A stretch of DNA of 64,000 nucleotides from Symbiodinium natans (GCA_905221605.1 CAJNDS010000001.1:961025-1025024); one strand, 5' to 3'. Counted from the first letter of the stretch, positions 1 to 11,011 are shown. The notes: generated by a model not told the origin, from the letters alone. Program-made: numbers and translations.

Positions 1-415
1 GGGCACGTCGCAGAGCCCATTCGAAGTGTTCCTTCCGGCTTATAGGGGCCATATTAAATAAACTAGGGTCTTGGGGGTCATGAAAGTATCCTAAACCGTA
101 AACCCTAAACCCTAAACCCTACTTAGAATAGGGTTTGGATTATAAAGGGAAGTCCCAGAATGAAAAAGTATGCGTAATGCCGACCCCCATATTAGATCTC
201 GGGGCTCTCGTGGGATGAAGCTGGTGGCGTGTTTGCAGTCTCAGGGGTCCAGGGTTTGGGGTTTAGGGGTAGGACTTTATGCCTTCAGGTTTCGTTGTCG
301 ACGTCTTGGGCTTAGGCATACAAACAAAAACACAGACGGCAGCATACAAACAAAACACACAGACTGCACCCTACATCATCATAGGATCCTCCAGATTCCT
401 TCCGAAACCCTAACC

Positions 416-490
416 TTATACTAACAGTCCTTCATAGGATTCTAATACTAGGGGTACTAGTATACTCTCGATTCAGGACTGTTAGTATAA
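416..490. mobile_element. Short perfect-TIR hairpin element
   Basis: The two ends are a perfect 16-bp inverted repeat (TTATACTAACAGTCCT and its complement) around a 43-bp centre. This is the shape of a very small MITE or foldback. A related but diverged sequence (CTACTAACAGTCCTTAATAT) lies near 58.07 kb. No coding content. Confidence 0.6.
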
Positions 491-834
491 ACGGGAACAT
501 CCCAACCCTAAACCCTAGACCCTAAACCCTAAACCCTGAACCCTACAGGCCCTAGCAGCCCAAGAAGCCCGAGGTAGACCCAAGAAGAGGGGCGTATACG
601 GGAATCAGGGCCCACTCTGGGTCCTAGCAGCCCTAAAACCCTAAACCCTAGACCCGGAAGACCCTAAACCCCTAAACCCCTAAACCCAAACCCCTAAACC
701 CTAAACCCCCCCCCCCCCAAAAAAAAAAAAAAAAGGATCCAAGGGCCTACTCTGCTCCCAAGAAGCCTGAAGTATGAAGGAGGTGCCCGCGCGTCCCCTG
801 ACCCTAAACCCTAACCTAACCCTAAACCCTACAG

Positions 835-958
835 GCCCTACATGAAGGAGCTTTTGGGGAAGATCCGGACTCCCCCCCCAAACAAGCTTAATGGCCCGTC
901 GGCCTTGGACGTAGATCGCGCGGGTCTCCAGCGAGAGACCTCCCAAAGATGGGCGTTT
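835..958 (+). CDS. Candidate internal exon, unknown protein
   Basis: Open segment of 41 codons (begins PYMKELLGKIRT, ends QRWAF) between a CCCTACAG acceptor derived from a CCCTAAA array and a GT donor immediately before a TTTAGGG array. It ends in phase 0 and the next exon at 1177 begins in phase 0, so the two can be joined. Product not recognised. The array on each side points away from the exon in the CCCTAAA-exon-TTTAGGG arrangement. Confidence 0.5.
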
Positions 959-960
959 GT

Positions 961-1080
961 GGGTTTAGGGTTTAGGGTTTAGGGTTTAGGGTTTAGGGTT
1001 TAGGGTTCAGGGTTATAATGGTTTCGGGTTTAGGGTTGAGGGCTTCGGGTTAAGGGTTTAGGGTCTATAGGGTTTAGGGT
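961..1080. repeat. TTTAGGG array filling the 5' part of a candidate intron
   Basis: About ten clean TTTAGGG units decay into TTCGGG, TTGAGGG and TATAGGG variants. The array begins two bases after the candidate GT donor at 959. The candidate intron runs to the acceptor TTGTAG at 1171-1176. Confidence 0.8.
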
Positions 1081-1176
1081 CAGCGGACGCGTTCGGGAGC
1101 GCAGTCCTTGTTGCGTGCTCGCACTAAACAAGTGTTGCCACCCCAGCCACTCCAACTTAACTAGAGTCTCTTGTAG

Positions 1177-1354
1177 GATGTTCTAACCGCCAACGTAGCA
1201 GAAGTCATACACCCGAAACACGAGGACGAAGTAGATGTAGAGATGAAGATGCAAAACCACCAAGCGGAAGCAATGATACCGTTAGACTATTCAGAGGAGG
1301 AACGAGCTAGAGCAGAAGCCAAACACCACCACCCAAAAAGGAAAATGAATGAAG
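1177..1354 (+). CDS. Candidate exon, acidic/basic helical segment
   Basis: Fifty-nine open codons from acceptor TTGTAG to donor GAAG/GTAACT. The segment starts DVLTANVAEVIHPKHEDEVD and ends in a Glu/Arg/Lys-rich stretch (SEEERARAEAK) followed by HHHPKRKMNE. It follows the exon at 835-958 in compatible phase. If the GTAACT donor is not used, the frame runs on to a TAG about 20 codons later, so this could also be a last exon. Function unknown. Confidence 0.5.
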
Positions 1355-2270
1355 GTAACTATGAAATTAACCACTTCTACTTCAGTTTTATTGTGCTGTC
1401 AATGACATTTACTCAATAGCCAGGACTTTCTAATGTGGATTTTAGGTTCGTGCTTTGCGTTCTTGACTACTGGTGTACCTCGCAATCGTGCTCCGTTCTG
1501 AACTTGCACCTCTACTCCCCTTAGAACCTTAATTACATACATTATCATTTTTAAATACCCTCTTGGGTTTGATGTAAACAAAATGAAACATAATTCCCAA
1601 AATGGGGATATAGGCAATACAGGCGATGGCACAGCGCCTTCGGCTCCGTAACATGCTCCAATGTTAGACTGTCGGCAAGTTCCTCGATGGCTGGTTCTAC
1701 ATGTTGAAATATACAATGAATAGCTTGAAAATTTCTTGGACTGCTAAGAAGTTAAAAAAGAGATCCGCTATGCCATTCCATGCCATAATCTATACCTAAA
1801 CCCCAAACCCTAAACCCTAAGTAGCATTGATGAGGATGCTGTGGTGTCATCGGAAAAGAAAACCGCCGAAGCGATTGTTGAACATGAATCTAAGCAACCT
1901 TCTACTACTTGCTTCAGAACCCCTTCCCCCCCCAAAAAAAAAACAAATCTTCCTTATAAGGGTAGCATGGGATTATTGTCTGTAATTTGGGACTGTTAAG
2001 CACAGTAGCCGCCGAAAAAGTGAAAAGTACTCTTCCTCATAAGGCTAACATGGGAGTATTATCTTTAAGTTTTTGGGATTCCTCAGTACGTTGTCGTCCT
2101 AATGGAAAGCAAAAACTTTACTACACATACACTCTGATATAGAGTTGTAGACCTAGTGTGCCATCTGGCATCATAAAGAAACCCAGAATAGAAAGCAATA
2201 TAGCAGCAGCGGACACACACAGAGCCATTACGAAAGCAGGGTGCTCTTCTTTGCGAAGGGGGCGCCACCG
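1355..2270. other. AT-richer stretch without a firm gene
   Basis: From 1355 to 1795 the sequence is unusually free of telomere-like repeats. The only long frame is a minus one (1716-1399) with no family signal. At 1837-1900 the plus strand has a short open segment (SIDEDAVVSSEKK) ending where an inverted-repeat element starts. From 2010 to 2270 I see only a weak repeat of the element's interior (cctcataaggctaacatgg). Confidence 0.4.
1902..2008. mobile_element. MITE-like element, family H
   Basis: Imperfect terminal inverted repeats, CTACTACTTGCTTCAGAAC on the left and the complement of GTTAAGCACAGTAG on the right. The interior begins with a C-run switching to an A-run and then CAAATCTTCCTTATAAGGG. 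Similar ends and interior recur at 19331-19449, 22859-23110 and 44779-44876. Confidence 0.6.
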
Positions 2271-2402
2271 GGGGAATCTTAGCTTCAAAACCCTAACCGT
2301 CCTTACACCCTAAAACCCTGAGCCCTCCTGGCGCCCTAAACCCTAAACCCAAAACCTTCAATCCTAAACCCTAAGCCCTAAGCCCTAAACCCGAAACCCG
2401 AA

Positions 2403-2535
2403 ACCCTAAACCCTGAACCCTGAACCCTAAACCCTAAACCCTCATCCTACACCCTAAACCCTAAACCCTAAACCCTAAACTCTAAACCCTAAACCCTAAA
2501 CCCTAAACCCTAAACCCTAAACCCTAAACCCTAAG
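2403..2535. repeat. CCCTAAA array
   Basis: Nearly continuous CCCTAAA units, with CCCTGAA and CATCCTA variants at its left end. With the TTTAGGG array at 2645-2691 it brackets a 110-bp GC-rich island that is open on both strands. I therefore do not call a gene in the island. Confidence 0.9.
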
Positions 2536-3630
2536 CCGAGGAGGCCCCGCCTGCCACATCCGCTACAACAAGCTCGGCGCCCGAACCGATCCTGGTCTTT
2601 GAGTGGCTTTGGCGTCCCGTTTGGGAGGTTTAAGGCGGATAGGTGTTTAGGGTTTAGGGTTTAGGGTTTAGGGTTTAGGGTTTAGGGTTTGCTGAGGAAC
2701 GTCGGGGAAGCATGCTTGTTCTCCTTTTGTTGGGTTCGCTACACCAGGAACCCCTGGGATGGGGAACCCATTCACCGCTGTTGGGAACCTCTGGCGTGCT
2801 AAACCCTAAACCCTAAACCCTAAACCCTAAACCCTAAACCCCAAACCCTAAACCCTAAACCCCAAACCCCAAACCCCAAACCCTAAACCCTGAACCCTTG
2901 GGAAGCAACTGGATTGCTTGGGCCGTACGAAAGCACCGAAGAGTCTTCTGCTTAGGGTTTATAGAGTTTAGGGTTTCGGGTTTGTAGCCATAACCTCCAC
3001 ATGCATAGGTGCTAGGCCCGCAATAGACTCTGCAAGGGTCCCCCGCCAATGCCCTAAACCCCGAAAATTCCTACGTACTAAGAACCAGTACGTAGCCCAA
3101 AAACCCTAAAACCCTAAAACCTAAACCCTAAACCCTAACCCTAAACCCTAAACCCTAAACCCTAAACCCTAAAAATCCCGGTAAGGCCATGTAGGCTCAG
3201 GATCGTCAGCGACCCGATCACCGCCGATTCGGTGAGAAGATAGCGGCCACCTGGGACCGGCTTCCTATATGGTTTAGGGTTTAGGGGTACCTGAACCCTA
3301 AACCCTAAACCCTAAACCCTAAACCCTAGCCCTAAACCCTAAACCCTAAACCCTAAACCCCAAACCCTAAACCCTAAACCCTTGGGGTTTCGGGATTTGG
3401 GAGCTTCTATCTCTGCCCTGAGAGGTTTCGGGCCTTTAGTGGGCCTTTAGGGCTTGGGCATGTCTAGGCCGTAGGGCTTGGAAGGTTTCAGGGGCTCAGG
3501 GTTTAGGGTTTAGGATTTAGGGTTTAGGGTTTAGAGTTTAGGGTTTAGGGTTTAGGGTTTAGGATTTAGGGTTTAGGGTTTAGGGGGTTGTGGGGGATCA
3601 CTGGGCTCATTTGAGGGCTCTTAGTGTTCC

Positions 3631-3820
3631 TCTAAGGGTCCACATACCACATTTTATAAATACTTGGGCACCAAAGTCACCTAAACCCTGAACCCTGAAC
3701 CCTGAACCCTAAACCCTAAACCCTAAACCCTAAGCCCTTAGCCCTAAACCCTAAGCCCTAAGCCCTAAACCCTAAACCCTACCAAGTACACCATAGTTAG
3801 GTACATGGACCCCTAGGGTT
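3631..3820. mobile_element. Family E inverted-repeat element split by a CCCTAAA array
   Basis: The left part (TAAGGGTCCACATACC...TACTTGGGC) and right part (CCAAGTACACC...GGTACATGGACCCCTAGGG) match the two halves of the intact relative at 27132-27237. A CCCTAAA array (about 3681-3782) lies between them. The bases bordering the array are similar on the two sides (accaaagtcacc and accaagtacacc), which may be a decayed target duplication. Confidence 0.6.
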
Positions 3821-4262
3821 CCAGTTTGTATATATGACCCCGAGCCCTCCGAAACCCTCCATGAAACCGAAAGCCCTTAGCCTGCTGAAGGGCTTAGGGT
3901 TTCGGGTTTCGGGTTTTCGAGTTTAGGGTTCAGGGTTCAGGGTTTAGGGTTTAGGGTTTAGGGATTAGGGTTTAGGGTTTAGGGCTTAGGATCATCCAAG
4001 AAAGGCTTAGGGCCTGGGGGTTTAGGGGCCCAGGGGCTCGAGGAATCATATTGATATGGCCCTTTCCCACTCACAACACAAACCTAAACCGTAAACCCTA
4101 AACCCTTAACCTACACCCTAAACCCCAAACCCGAAACCCTAAACCCTAAACCCTAACCCTAAACCCCAAACCCTAAAGTATAGAACCTAAACCCTAAACC
4201 CTCAACCCTAAACCCTAGACCCTAAACCGCAGACCCTAAACCCCAAACCCTAAACCCTCAAC

Positions 4263-4354
4263 CCTAGGCCCAGCCAGGGAGCTAGTCAGCGTGAGGTCCC
4301 CAGAGGCGTCCCGAGAGGCCAGGAAGTCGTGAAAGGGGGACATTCCCGACTCCT
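4263..4354 (-). CDS. Candidate exon, unknown protein
   Basis: Minus-strand open segment from acceptor GGTTCAG to a GT donor that runs into the flanking array. Encodes an acidic stretch containing SGMSPFHDFLASRDASGD. Plus-strand frames of the same island contain stops. No family recognised. Confidence 0.4.
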
Positions 4355-4893
4355 CTGAACCGGTACCCTAAACCCCAAACCCTAAATCCTCAATCCTATA
4401 TCCTAAACCCTAAACCCTGAACCCTAAATCCTCAATCCTAAATCCTAAACCCTAAACCCTAACTCAACCTTAAAGCTTCAACCCTAAACCCTAAACCCTC
4501 AGCCCTAAACACAGTTCTGCGGTAGGTTTGGGGGCCCCATAACCATAAAATGTTAATCGCTCCAAAAGGATTATGTAGAGATTAAGGGTTGTAAACTTGC
4601 AAAAACATGGTCAAACCTGCCCTTGCCTATACCGCAAAACCTAACTATCACAAAACTCCACCCCTGAACCCTGTACCCTGTAAAGCCAAGGCCCTAAACC
4701 CCGCAACCCTAACGCTTTCCGGGCCCTAAACCCTACACCCTACACCCTAAACCCCAAACCCTAACTCCTATAGTACCTCAACAAGGGAGTCTAGATAGGG
4801 TACTTAATTCCCTCATTGCCCGCTGAGACCAGGAAGAAAATCGGTTTAGGGTTTGGGGTTTGGGAAACAAAGGTAGGGTTGGGGTTTAGGGTT

Positions 4894-5006
4894 TAGGGTT
4901 TAGGGTTTAGGGTTTGGGGTTTGGGGTTTGGGGTTTGGGGTTTGGGGTTTGGGGTTTGGGGTTTGGGGTTTGGGGCTTGGGGCTTGGGGCTTGGGGCTTG
5001 GGGCTT
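4894..5006. repeat. Array with unit drift TTTAGGG to TTTGGGG to CTTGGGG
   Basis: Reading left to right the array changes in blocks: several TTTAGGG units, then nine TTTGGGG, then four or five CTTGGGG. Blocks of identical variants point to local copying of the variant unit (unequal exchange or slippage) after the array formed, not to independent point mutation. Confidence 0.85.
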
Positions 5007-5199
5007 GGAGTAGCAAATGGAACCAAACTGGGCAGACTACTCTGCTTCCAGGTAGTTGTTGAGCTGTGTTTGGTGCGAAAACGCTGGGAGTTGACAAAAA
5101 CAAAGGAGCCCAAATATAGACCCCCAAACAGTAGTTTTGTCTGGGTCCTCGTGTGGGCAGCCGGTTGGCGAACTCGTTGTGCTGGCCCCTGTGAGGTCT

Positions 5200-6000
5200 T
5201 ACCCTAAACCCTGAACCCTAAACCCTAAACCCTATAAACCCTAAACGCCTAGCCTTAAACCCCAAACCCTTTAAGCGTTTCGCGTTCGGGCAGAGTTTAG
5301 GGGTTTACAGGGCTCTTAGTGAAACCTAAACCCCGAACCCTGAGACCCAGAAACCCTGAACCCTTGAAGCCCTAACCCCAAACCCTAAACCCTGAACCCT
5401 AAACCCCAAAGCCCAAACCCTAAACCCTCAGCCCTGAACCCTGTCAGCTTATGGGAGGCGCGGACTGCACACAACATCGAGGCGGGGGGCTCGATCGGAT
5501 CTGAGCTCAAGGGCTTTGGGTTTGTAGGGTTTGTGAGGTGTGTGTGTGTGTGTAGGGTTGAGGGTTGAGGGTTGAGGGTTGGGGTTTGGGGTTTAGGGTT
5601 TAGGGTTTAGGGTTCGTAGCGCTTGGAGAGTTTTTTAGGGTTTATTGGGCTTATAGGGGTTACAGGGTTATTTGGGTCTTATGGAGTTGATGGGCTTGAG
5701 GGAGCTTTGCAATTCTATGGTCCCTTTTGGTACGTACCATAAACTGGAAAGAATATGCAGAAACCCTAAACCCTAAACCCTAAACCCTAAAATCACAAAT
5801 GGAAACCCGCCAAAGGTGCCGCGCTCTAAGAGTCTACGGGCCAAGCCGTCACAAATTGTCACGGTTCTTTTCTAAGCCCAGGAGTAAACCAGTAATCAAA
5901 ATTGTGGCCCTTTTTTGGTTCGAGGGGGTTATCAGAGAACCCGTGCCTTGAAAAAGGGAACAAGGGCCTAAGTACTCTGCGTACTAGTTTTCCATGTGCA
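5200..6000. other. Arrays and short islands, no gene called
   Basis: Contains decayed CCCTAAA arrays (5200-5275, 5325-5440), a TGTGTG run and a TTGAGGG run (5536-5580), a TTTAGGG stretch (5590-5615) and unique sequence 5640-6000. The islands are too short or too ambiguous for an exon call. Confidence 0.5.
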
Positions 6001-6011
6001 ACGTCAGAGTG

Positions 6012-8518
6012 TCAGGTGTCTACCTGAACAAGGCCTGAGGAGAAGCGCCGTAAGGAGTTGGGAAGTGGAATCCCAGTCAAGCTCTGGTTGAAGCGTGAGC
6101 CGAAGGTCAAGGTCTGTAGGCCGAAAGGAAACTGCACCCCCTCCAAGCTCTGGCTGAAGTAGTAGCCGAAGGTCAAGGTGCGTAAGCTACTGGGAAGCTG
6201 CACCCCTTCCAAGCTCTGGTTGAAGTAGTCGCCGAAAGTTAAGGTCTGTAGGCTGCTGGGCAATTGCACCCCTTCCAAGCCCTGGTTGAAACGTGAGCCG
6301 AAGGTCAAGGTCTCTAGGCCGCTGGGAAGCTGCACCCCTTCCAAGCTCTGGTTGAAATCCTTGGTAGCCCCGCAGCCATATTACAATCTCAAGATAACTT
6401 TCTCCAGGTTCTCATGATGCTCTTTAGAAATAAAAGTAGCCAGACTCAGACAGAGACCGCTGAAAATTATCGAAAACAGCTTTCTCTCTTTAAAGCAAGC
6501 ATGGAACCCGACATCTGGACACAAAAACCCAAACCTGACGTTTTGCACATGTTCGGGGTCTACTACAGTAAGGGCACCCTTTTTGGGGGGGCTGGTTTCG
6601 TTATACGGGAACCCAGAACCACAAGGCAAAGGCTTCCGACTGGGCTACCAAGAATCATGGCCGAAAGCCAAGGTCTGTAGGCCGCATGGGAGATGCTTCC
6701 CCTCCAAGCTCTGGTTGAAATTCATGCTCCTCGTTCATGGTTGGTATAATATTAAAAATCTAAATATGTTTATTCCCAACTGGGTTTATAATACTAAAAC
6801 TTGAATATTTATGTTCCCACTTGGGTTTAAGTAGCCTTAAACATGTAAAATGGTACCCAACTATGACAAAGGCTCAAGGTCAAGGTCTGTAAGTCGCTGG
6901 GAAGCTTCACACCTTGCAAGCTCTGGTTGAAGTTCATACCCAAGACAAAGGTCTGTAGGCCGCTGGGAAACTGCACCCCTTGCAAGCTCTGGCTGAAGTA
7001 GTGGCCGAAGGTCAAGGCGCGTAAGCCGCTGGGAAGCTGCACTTCTTCCAAGCTCTGGTCGAAGTAGTCGCCGAAAGTCAGAGTCTGCAAGCCGCTGGGC
7101 AAATGCATGCCTTCTAGGCTCTGGTTGAAATGACGGCCGAAGGTCAAGGTCTGTAGGCCGCTAGGAAGCTGCACTGCATGCAAGCTCTGGTTGAAGTTCA
7201 TGCCAAAGGTCAAGGTCTGTAGGCTGCTGGGAAGCTGCACCCCTTCCAAGATCTGGTTAAAACAGTGGCCGAAGGTCAAGGCCTGCAGGCCGCTGGGGAG
7301 CTGCACCCCTTCCAAGCTCTGGTTGAAGTTGGCGCCACAGGTCAAGGTCTGTAGGCCGCTGGGAAACTTTACCCCTTGCAAGCTCTGGTCGAAACGATCC
7401 CCGAAAGTCAAGGTCTTCAGGCGGCTGGGAAACTGCATTCCTTGCAAGCTCTGGTTGAAGTAAAAGTCGAAGGTCAAAGTGAGAAGGCCGCTGGGAAGCT
7501 GCAGCCCCTCAATGCTCGGAACCTGGGCCTCATCTAAGTCCTCTCCGACACCAACAACCAAGGTTTGTAAGCCACTGGGAAGCTGCACCCCCTTCAAGGT
7601 CCTCTTGACACTAAAATTCTGCAGGCCGCTGGGAAGCTGCACTCCTTCCAAGCTCTGATTGAAATGATAGCCGAAGGTCAAGGTTTGTAGGCCGCTGGGA
7701 AGCTCCAGCCCTTCCAAGCTCTGGTTGAAAGAATAACCGAAGGCCAAGGTCTGTAGGCCGCTGGGAAGCTGCACCCCTTCCACGCTCTGGTTGAAGTATG
7801 TACCGAAGGTCAAGGTCTGTAGGCCGCTGGGAATCTGCAAACCATCTACAGGCTGGTTGAAATAATAGCCGAAGGTCAGGGTCTGCAGCCCGCTGGGAAG
7901 CTGCACCCCTTCCAAGCTCTGGTTGAAATATCGGCCGAAGGTCAAGGTCTGCAAACCGCTGGGAAGCTGCACCGCTTGCAAGCGCTGGTTGAAGTTGGTG
8001 CCGAAGGTCAAGGTCTCTAGGCCGTTGGGAAGCTGCACCCCCTCCAAGCTCTGGTTGTAACGTTCGCCGAAGGTCAAGGTCTGCAGGCTGCTGGGAAGCT
8101 TCAGTCCCTCCAAGCTCCGGTTGAAGTCCCGGCCAAAGGTCAAAGTCTGCAGGCCGCTGGGAAGCTGCAGTGCCTCCAAGCTCCGGTTGAAGTCAGGGCC
8201 GAAGGTCAAGGCAACGACGGCATCCATGGCAACCGTATCTTCCTCGATTCCCGTCCCTGCCAAGGCTCGCTCTATACTGCGTGCCGCGCAGCCTGCGCCA
8301 AATCTCCGCGCCACGTAAGTGAGCTCTTGGTTTTGAGCTTGTTGCAGAAGTGGCTGGTGCAGATCGAGAACACGGTCACCTGAAGTCAGCACGATTGATG
8401 CTGCAGAAAGGCCAACGCTTCCTGCGACGCGTCTCCGCACATCTAGCCCCGTTTCCGCATCGTCCACATGGAGCTCAAACGTGGAGCCGGCAAGACAGTG
8501 GATGGTCAGAGGCCACAT
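6012..8518 (-). CDS. Ubiquitin-like/FNIP-repeat protein, three exons
   Basis: Exon 1 is 8518-6876, exon 2 is 6729-6657 and exon 3 is 6359-6012. The joined length is 2064 nt (687 codons plus stop) with frame kept at both joins. Residues 1-72 form a ubiquitin-like fold candidate (starts MWPLTIHCLAGSTFELHVDD). The rest is about 26 tandem 22-residue units of the type LPSGLQTLTFGYYFNQSLEG, resembling FNIP repeats of amoebae, a leucine-rich-repeat relative used for binding. Two units in the middle (minus 7600-7500) are degenerate. Both introns have GA-AG ends and coincide with inverted-repeat elements flanked by 4-bp duplications. The ATG at 8518 fits because the ubiquitin-like domain begins there. 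Likely a protein-binding adaptor; partner unknown. The same ubiquitin-like-plus-repeat layout occurs in the RCC1-like genes at 49.6-54.2 kb. Confidence 0.75.
6360..6652. mobile_element. Introner-type element in FNIP gene intron 2 (family B)
   Basis: Ends are 12-bp inverted repeats, CTTGGTAGCCCC and TGGGCTACCAAG. The flanking bases AATC (6356-6359 and 6653-6656) are a 4-bp target duplication. On the gene strand, removing GATT plus the element joins GGC CAT to GAT TTC AAC, which restores the repeat motif FGHDFNQSLEG, with intron ends GA-AG. The interior 6385-6560 is unrelated to shorter family members and may be a later insertion. Confidence 0.8.
6730..6871. mobile_element. Introner-type element in FNIP gene intron 1
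   Basis: Flanked by the 4-bp direct repeat GCTC (6726-6729 and 6872-6875). Imperfect terminal inverted repeats share TCATRGTTGG. On the gene strand the intron can begin GA and end AG, joining ...ACC TT to G AGC ATG AAT in frame. The interior holds a 42-bp tandem duplication (6746-6787 and 6788-6828) carrying CCCAACTGGGTTT. Confidence 0.7.
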
Positions 8519-8882
8519 TCTGGTGCTTAACCCCGCATGAAGACTCCACGAACACTGGCGACGAAGTGGGCGGAAACTTTATCAAGGAATTGAACAGTCT
8601 GATGGGGTAACAGAGGTCACTTACATTCTGATTGAGAAACAGTAAGTTAAGGGGTATTGGCATTGAGTTCTCTTCTTGTAGCCTGACTTGAGGGAAGCGA
8701 CCGGATTCAACCTTTCAACCATCCCTAACCCCTCTAAAAACCTACATGAACCCTAAACCCCCTAAACCCTAAACCCTAAAACCTGAACCTTAACCCTAAA
8801 AAGGGTTGTATTCTTAAGCAATAGGGGCTAATTGAAGAAAGGCTCCGAGCAGCCAGCCCTGACCTCTGTAAAGCGTAAACCC
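8519..8882. other. Upstream region of the FNIP gene
   Basis: This is the 5' side of the minus-strand FNIP gene. No TATA-like or other promoter element is identifiable, as expected for dinoflagellates. At 8740-8800 there is a short decayed CCCTAAA array. A small plus open segment (IEERLRAASPDLCK) precedes a GTAAAG donor near 8872, but it is too short to call. Confidence 0.4.
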
Positions 8883-9029
8883 TACTTGGAGGTTCATGGT
8901 ACTTAGTAACCCAATTATAACTGCAATTAGAAGCCAACTATAACCCTGTTCGGGTACTTAAGGGGCTTATAATATGTGGGATATGACTACACTTCTATTG
9001 GATTACTGAGTACCATAGGCCTCCAAGTA
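8883..9029. mobile_element. MITE-like element, family C
   Basis: Terminal inverted repeats of about 30 bp beginning TACTTGGAGGTTCATGGTAC. The interior has repeated short motifs AACCC...ATAA. A second complete copy is at 24694-24842 and a copy truncated by an array at 40511-40620. Confidence 0.75.
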
Positions 9030-9206
9030 AGGCCTCGAACAAGAGCGTGGTAAAAGCCCACGCGGTGGGAACTGGGCTTCTGGGGTCTGAGGTTCGGGTT
9101 TAGGGCTTAGGGTTTTAGGGCTGTCGGGTTTATAGGGTTCTGAAACCAACCCCAAACCCCAAACCTCGAACCCCAAACCCCAAACCCCAAACCCTACACC
9201 GTAAAC

Positions 9207-9289
9207 CCTTGCTGCCTGCGCCCGGCATTCGCTTCTGGATGGCCACCGGGGTGTACGGGGTCTGCTCACCATCCGCCTCCCCGAGGGGT
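9207..9289 (-). CDS. Candidate exon, unknown protein
   Basis: Minus-strand open segment between acceptor CGAGCAG and donor AAGG/GTTTACGG. It encodes LGEADGEQTPYTPVAIQKRM. The island has CCCTAAA-type repeats to its left and TTTAGGG to its right on the plus strand. No family recognised. Confidence 0.5.
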
Positions 9290-10394
9290 CTGCTCGGGTT
9301 TAGGGTTTCGTTTAGGGTTCAGGGTCCCTAAACCCTAAACCCTAAACCCTAAACCCTAAACCCGTTTTATCGTCCGAAGTATGGGCCCTTAGTTTGGGTT
9401 CCCTGTACTATAGCCCTGATATACACTTTACGGAATGAGGGCCCTTACTTCGGATCCTTTATAAATCCCTGTAAACAAGGGCAATGGACCAAACGAACGG
9501 CCTAATGGTTCCGACCTTCGAGTTAGGGGCTTGGGGGGGGGGGGGGGGGGGCTTAAGGAGGGCGTTAGGGTTTAGGGTTTAGGGTTTAGGGTCTAGGGAT
9601 CGCATGATAGGAGAGCCCAATAAATTCTAGACCCGGGAGTGGCCTAGGAATAAAAGGGCACCCTTTCTGGTTTTAAGGGGATTACAAGGGAACCCCAAAC
9701 CTAAAAAAAATAAAAAACGGGTCTGCTCCCGGTCCCGGGCTTAGTGCTTAGGGCTTTGGGTTTAGGGCAGAACGCCCTAAACAACCCTACAAGCCCTTGT
9801 CAGGAAGTAAACCTGTGCTGCTTATGTGATTCTATACTACCGAACTACCTGGTTTTAGGGCTTAGGGGTTGGGGTTTAGGCTTGAGGGTTGCAAAAAGCA
9901 GCCTATTGGCAGAAAGGCCAGCGGAGATGGGTCCTATCCGCCCTCAACCTAAGCCCATATTAACCCTAAACCCTACACCCTGAGCCCTCAACCCTAAACC
10001 CCAAACCCTAAACCTAAGCCCATATTAACCCTAAACCCTGAGCCCTACTAAACCTTAAAGCCTTTCCCCATCGTCGTGGCTTCTCAAAGTCAGGGTGGCT
10101 CGACCCCACTGTGTGGAAGGTTCCACGACAGCTCCGGACATGGGTTTAGGGTTTAGGGTTTAGGGTTTCGGGTTTAGGGTTCAGGGCTCAGGGTTTGGGT
10201 TTGGGGTTTGGGGTTTAGGTACCTCCTCTATGCAGACCCGAATCCACTGAACCCTAAGCCCTAAACCCGACACCAAAACCCCCAAAAGGAAACACAACTA
10301 GACCAAGGAGTAACCTGGGAAAAAAAGGGTACACCCTTTTTAAGGGGATTACAAGGGAACCCCAACCCATGGTCCTACTCCGGTAAAAACATAC

Positions 10395-10434
10395 CGTCAC
10401 CTCGTACTTTCCCAGCTCGGGCTTCAGCTGGATC
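10395..10434 (-). CDS. Candidate small exon
   Basis: Thirteen codons (IQLKPELGKYEVT) between acceptor GCCGAG, directly after a CCCTAAA array on the coding strand, and a good donor ACG/GTATGT. Too short for a family assignment. Confidence 0.4.
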
Positions 10435-10802
10435 CTCGGCGGGGTTTAGGGTTTAGGGTTGAGGGTTGAGGGTTGAGGGTTTGGGGTTGAAGGTTTAAGG
10501 TTGAGGGTTTCAGCCCAAATTAAACCCGAAAGCCTACACCCCCTGTTTTGTTTGTTTTTTTTTTTTTTGGGGGGGGGGGGTAAAAAGGGAAACCAAACAC
10601 CAAAAATTGAGCAGGGAATAAGGGCCTACCCGAAGTCCTCGTAAAACCCTTCTTGAGCTCTAAGTGCTGTATCTTGGGATGGTTTCCCTTTTACTACCGG
10701 CCCTTGATAGGGTTTAGGGTTTCGGGTTTCGGGTTCAGGGTTTAGGGTTTAGGGTTTAGGGTTTAGGGTTTAGGGCTTAGGGGTACTACAATCCCTGCCA
10801 AG

Positions 10803-10895
10803 GGCTGTGCATATCCCAAGCTGTATCCCGAACTGAGCTGGCTTTCGAAGAAGCCACGGTCCCCTGCTGGCGAAGCACGGGATAAGCTCAGGAGG
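10803..10895 (+). CDS. Candidate exon, 31 codons
   Basis: Phase 0 at both ends, from CCAAG to donor AGG/GTTTGG. It contains CAYPKLYPELSWLSKKPRS and is basic at the C-terminal end. It lies among other plus-strand exon-like islands (11012, 11255, 12003) that may belong to one gene, although the phase to the next island does not match directly. Confidence 0.4.
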
Positions 10896-11011
10896 GTTTG
10901 GGGTTTAAGATTTAGGCTCTAAGGGTTGGGGTTTAGGAATTAGGGTTTAGGGTCTCGGGTCTAGGGTTTAGGTTTCAGGGCTTAGGGCTTAGGGTTTAGG
11001 GTGTAGGGCAG

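Noticed and set aside
4907-5127. Open frames rich in PKPQTPNPKP and similar GFGVWGLGF frames
   Set aside because: These are translations of TTTGGGG/CCCCAAA repeats. Frames ending in LNPKP or GFRV elsewhere have the same origin.
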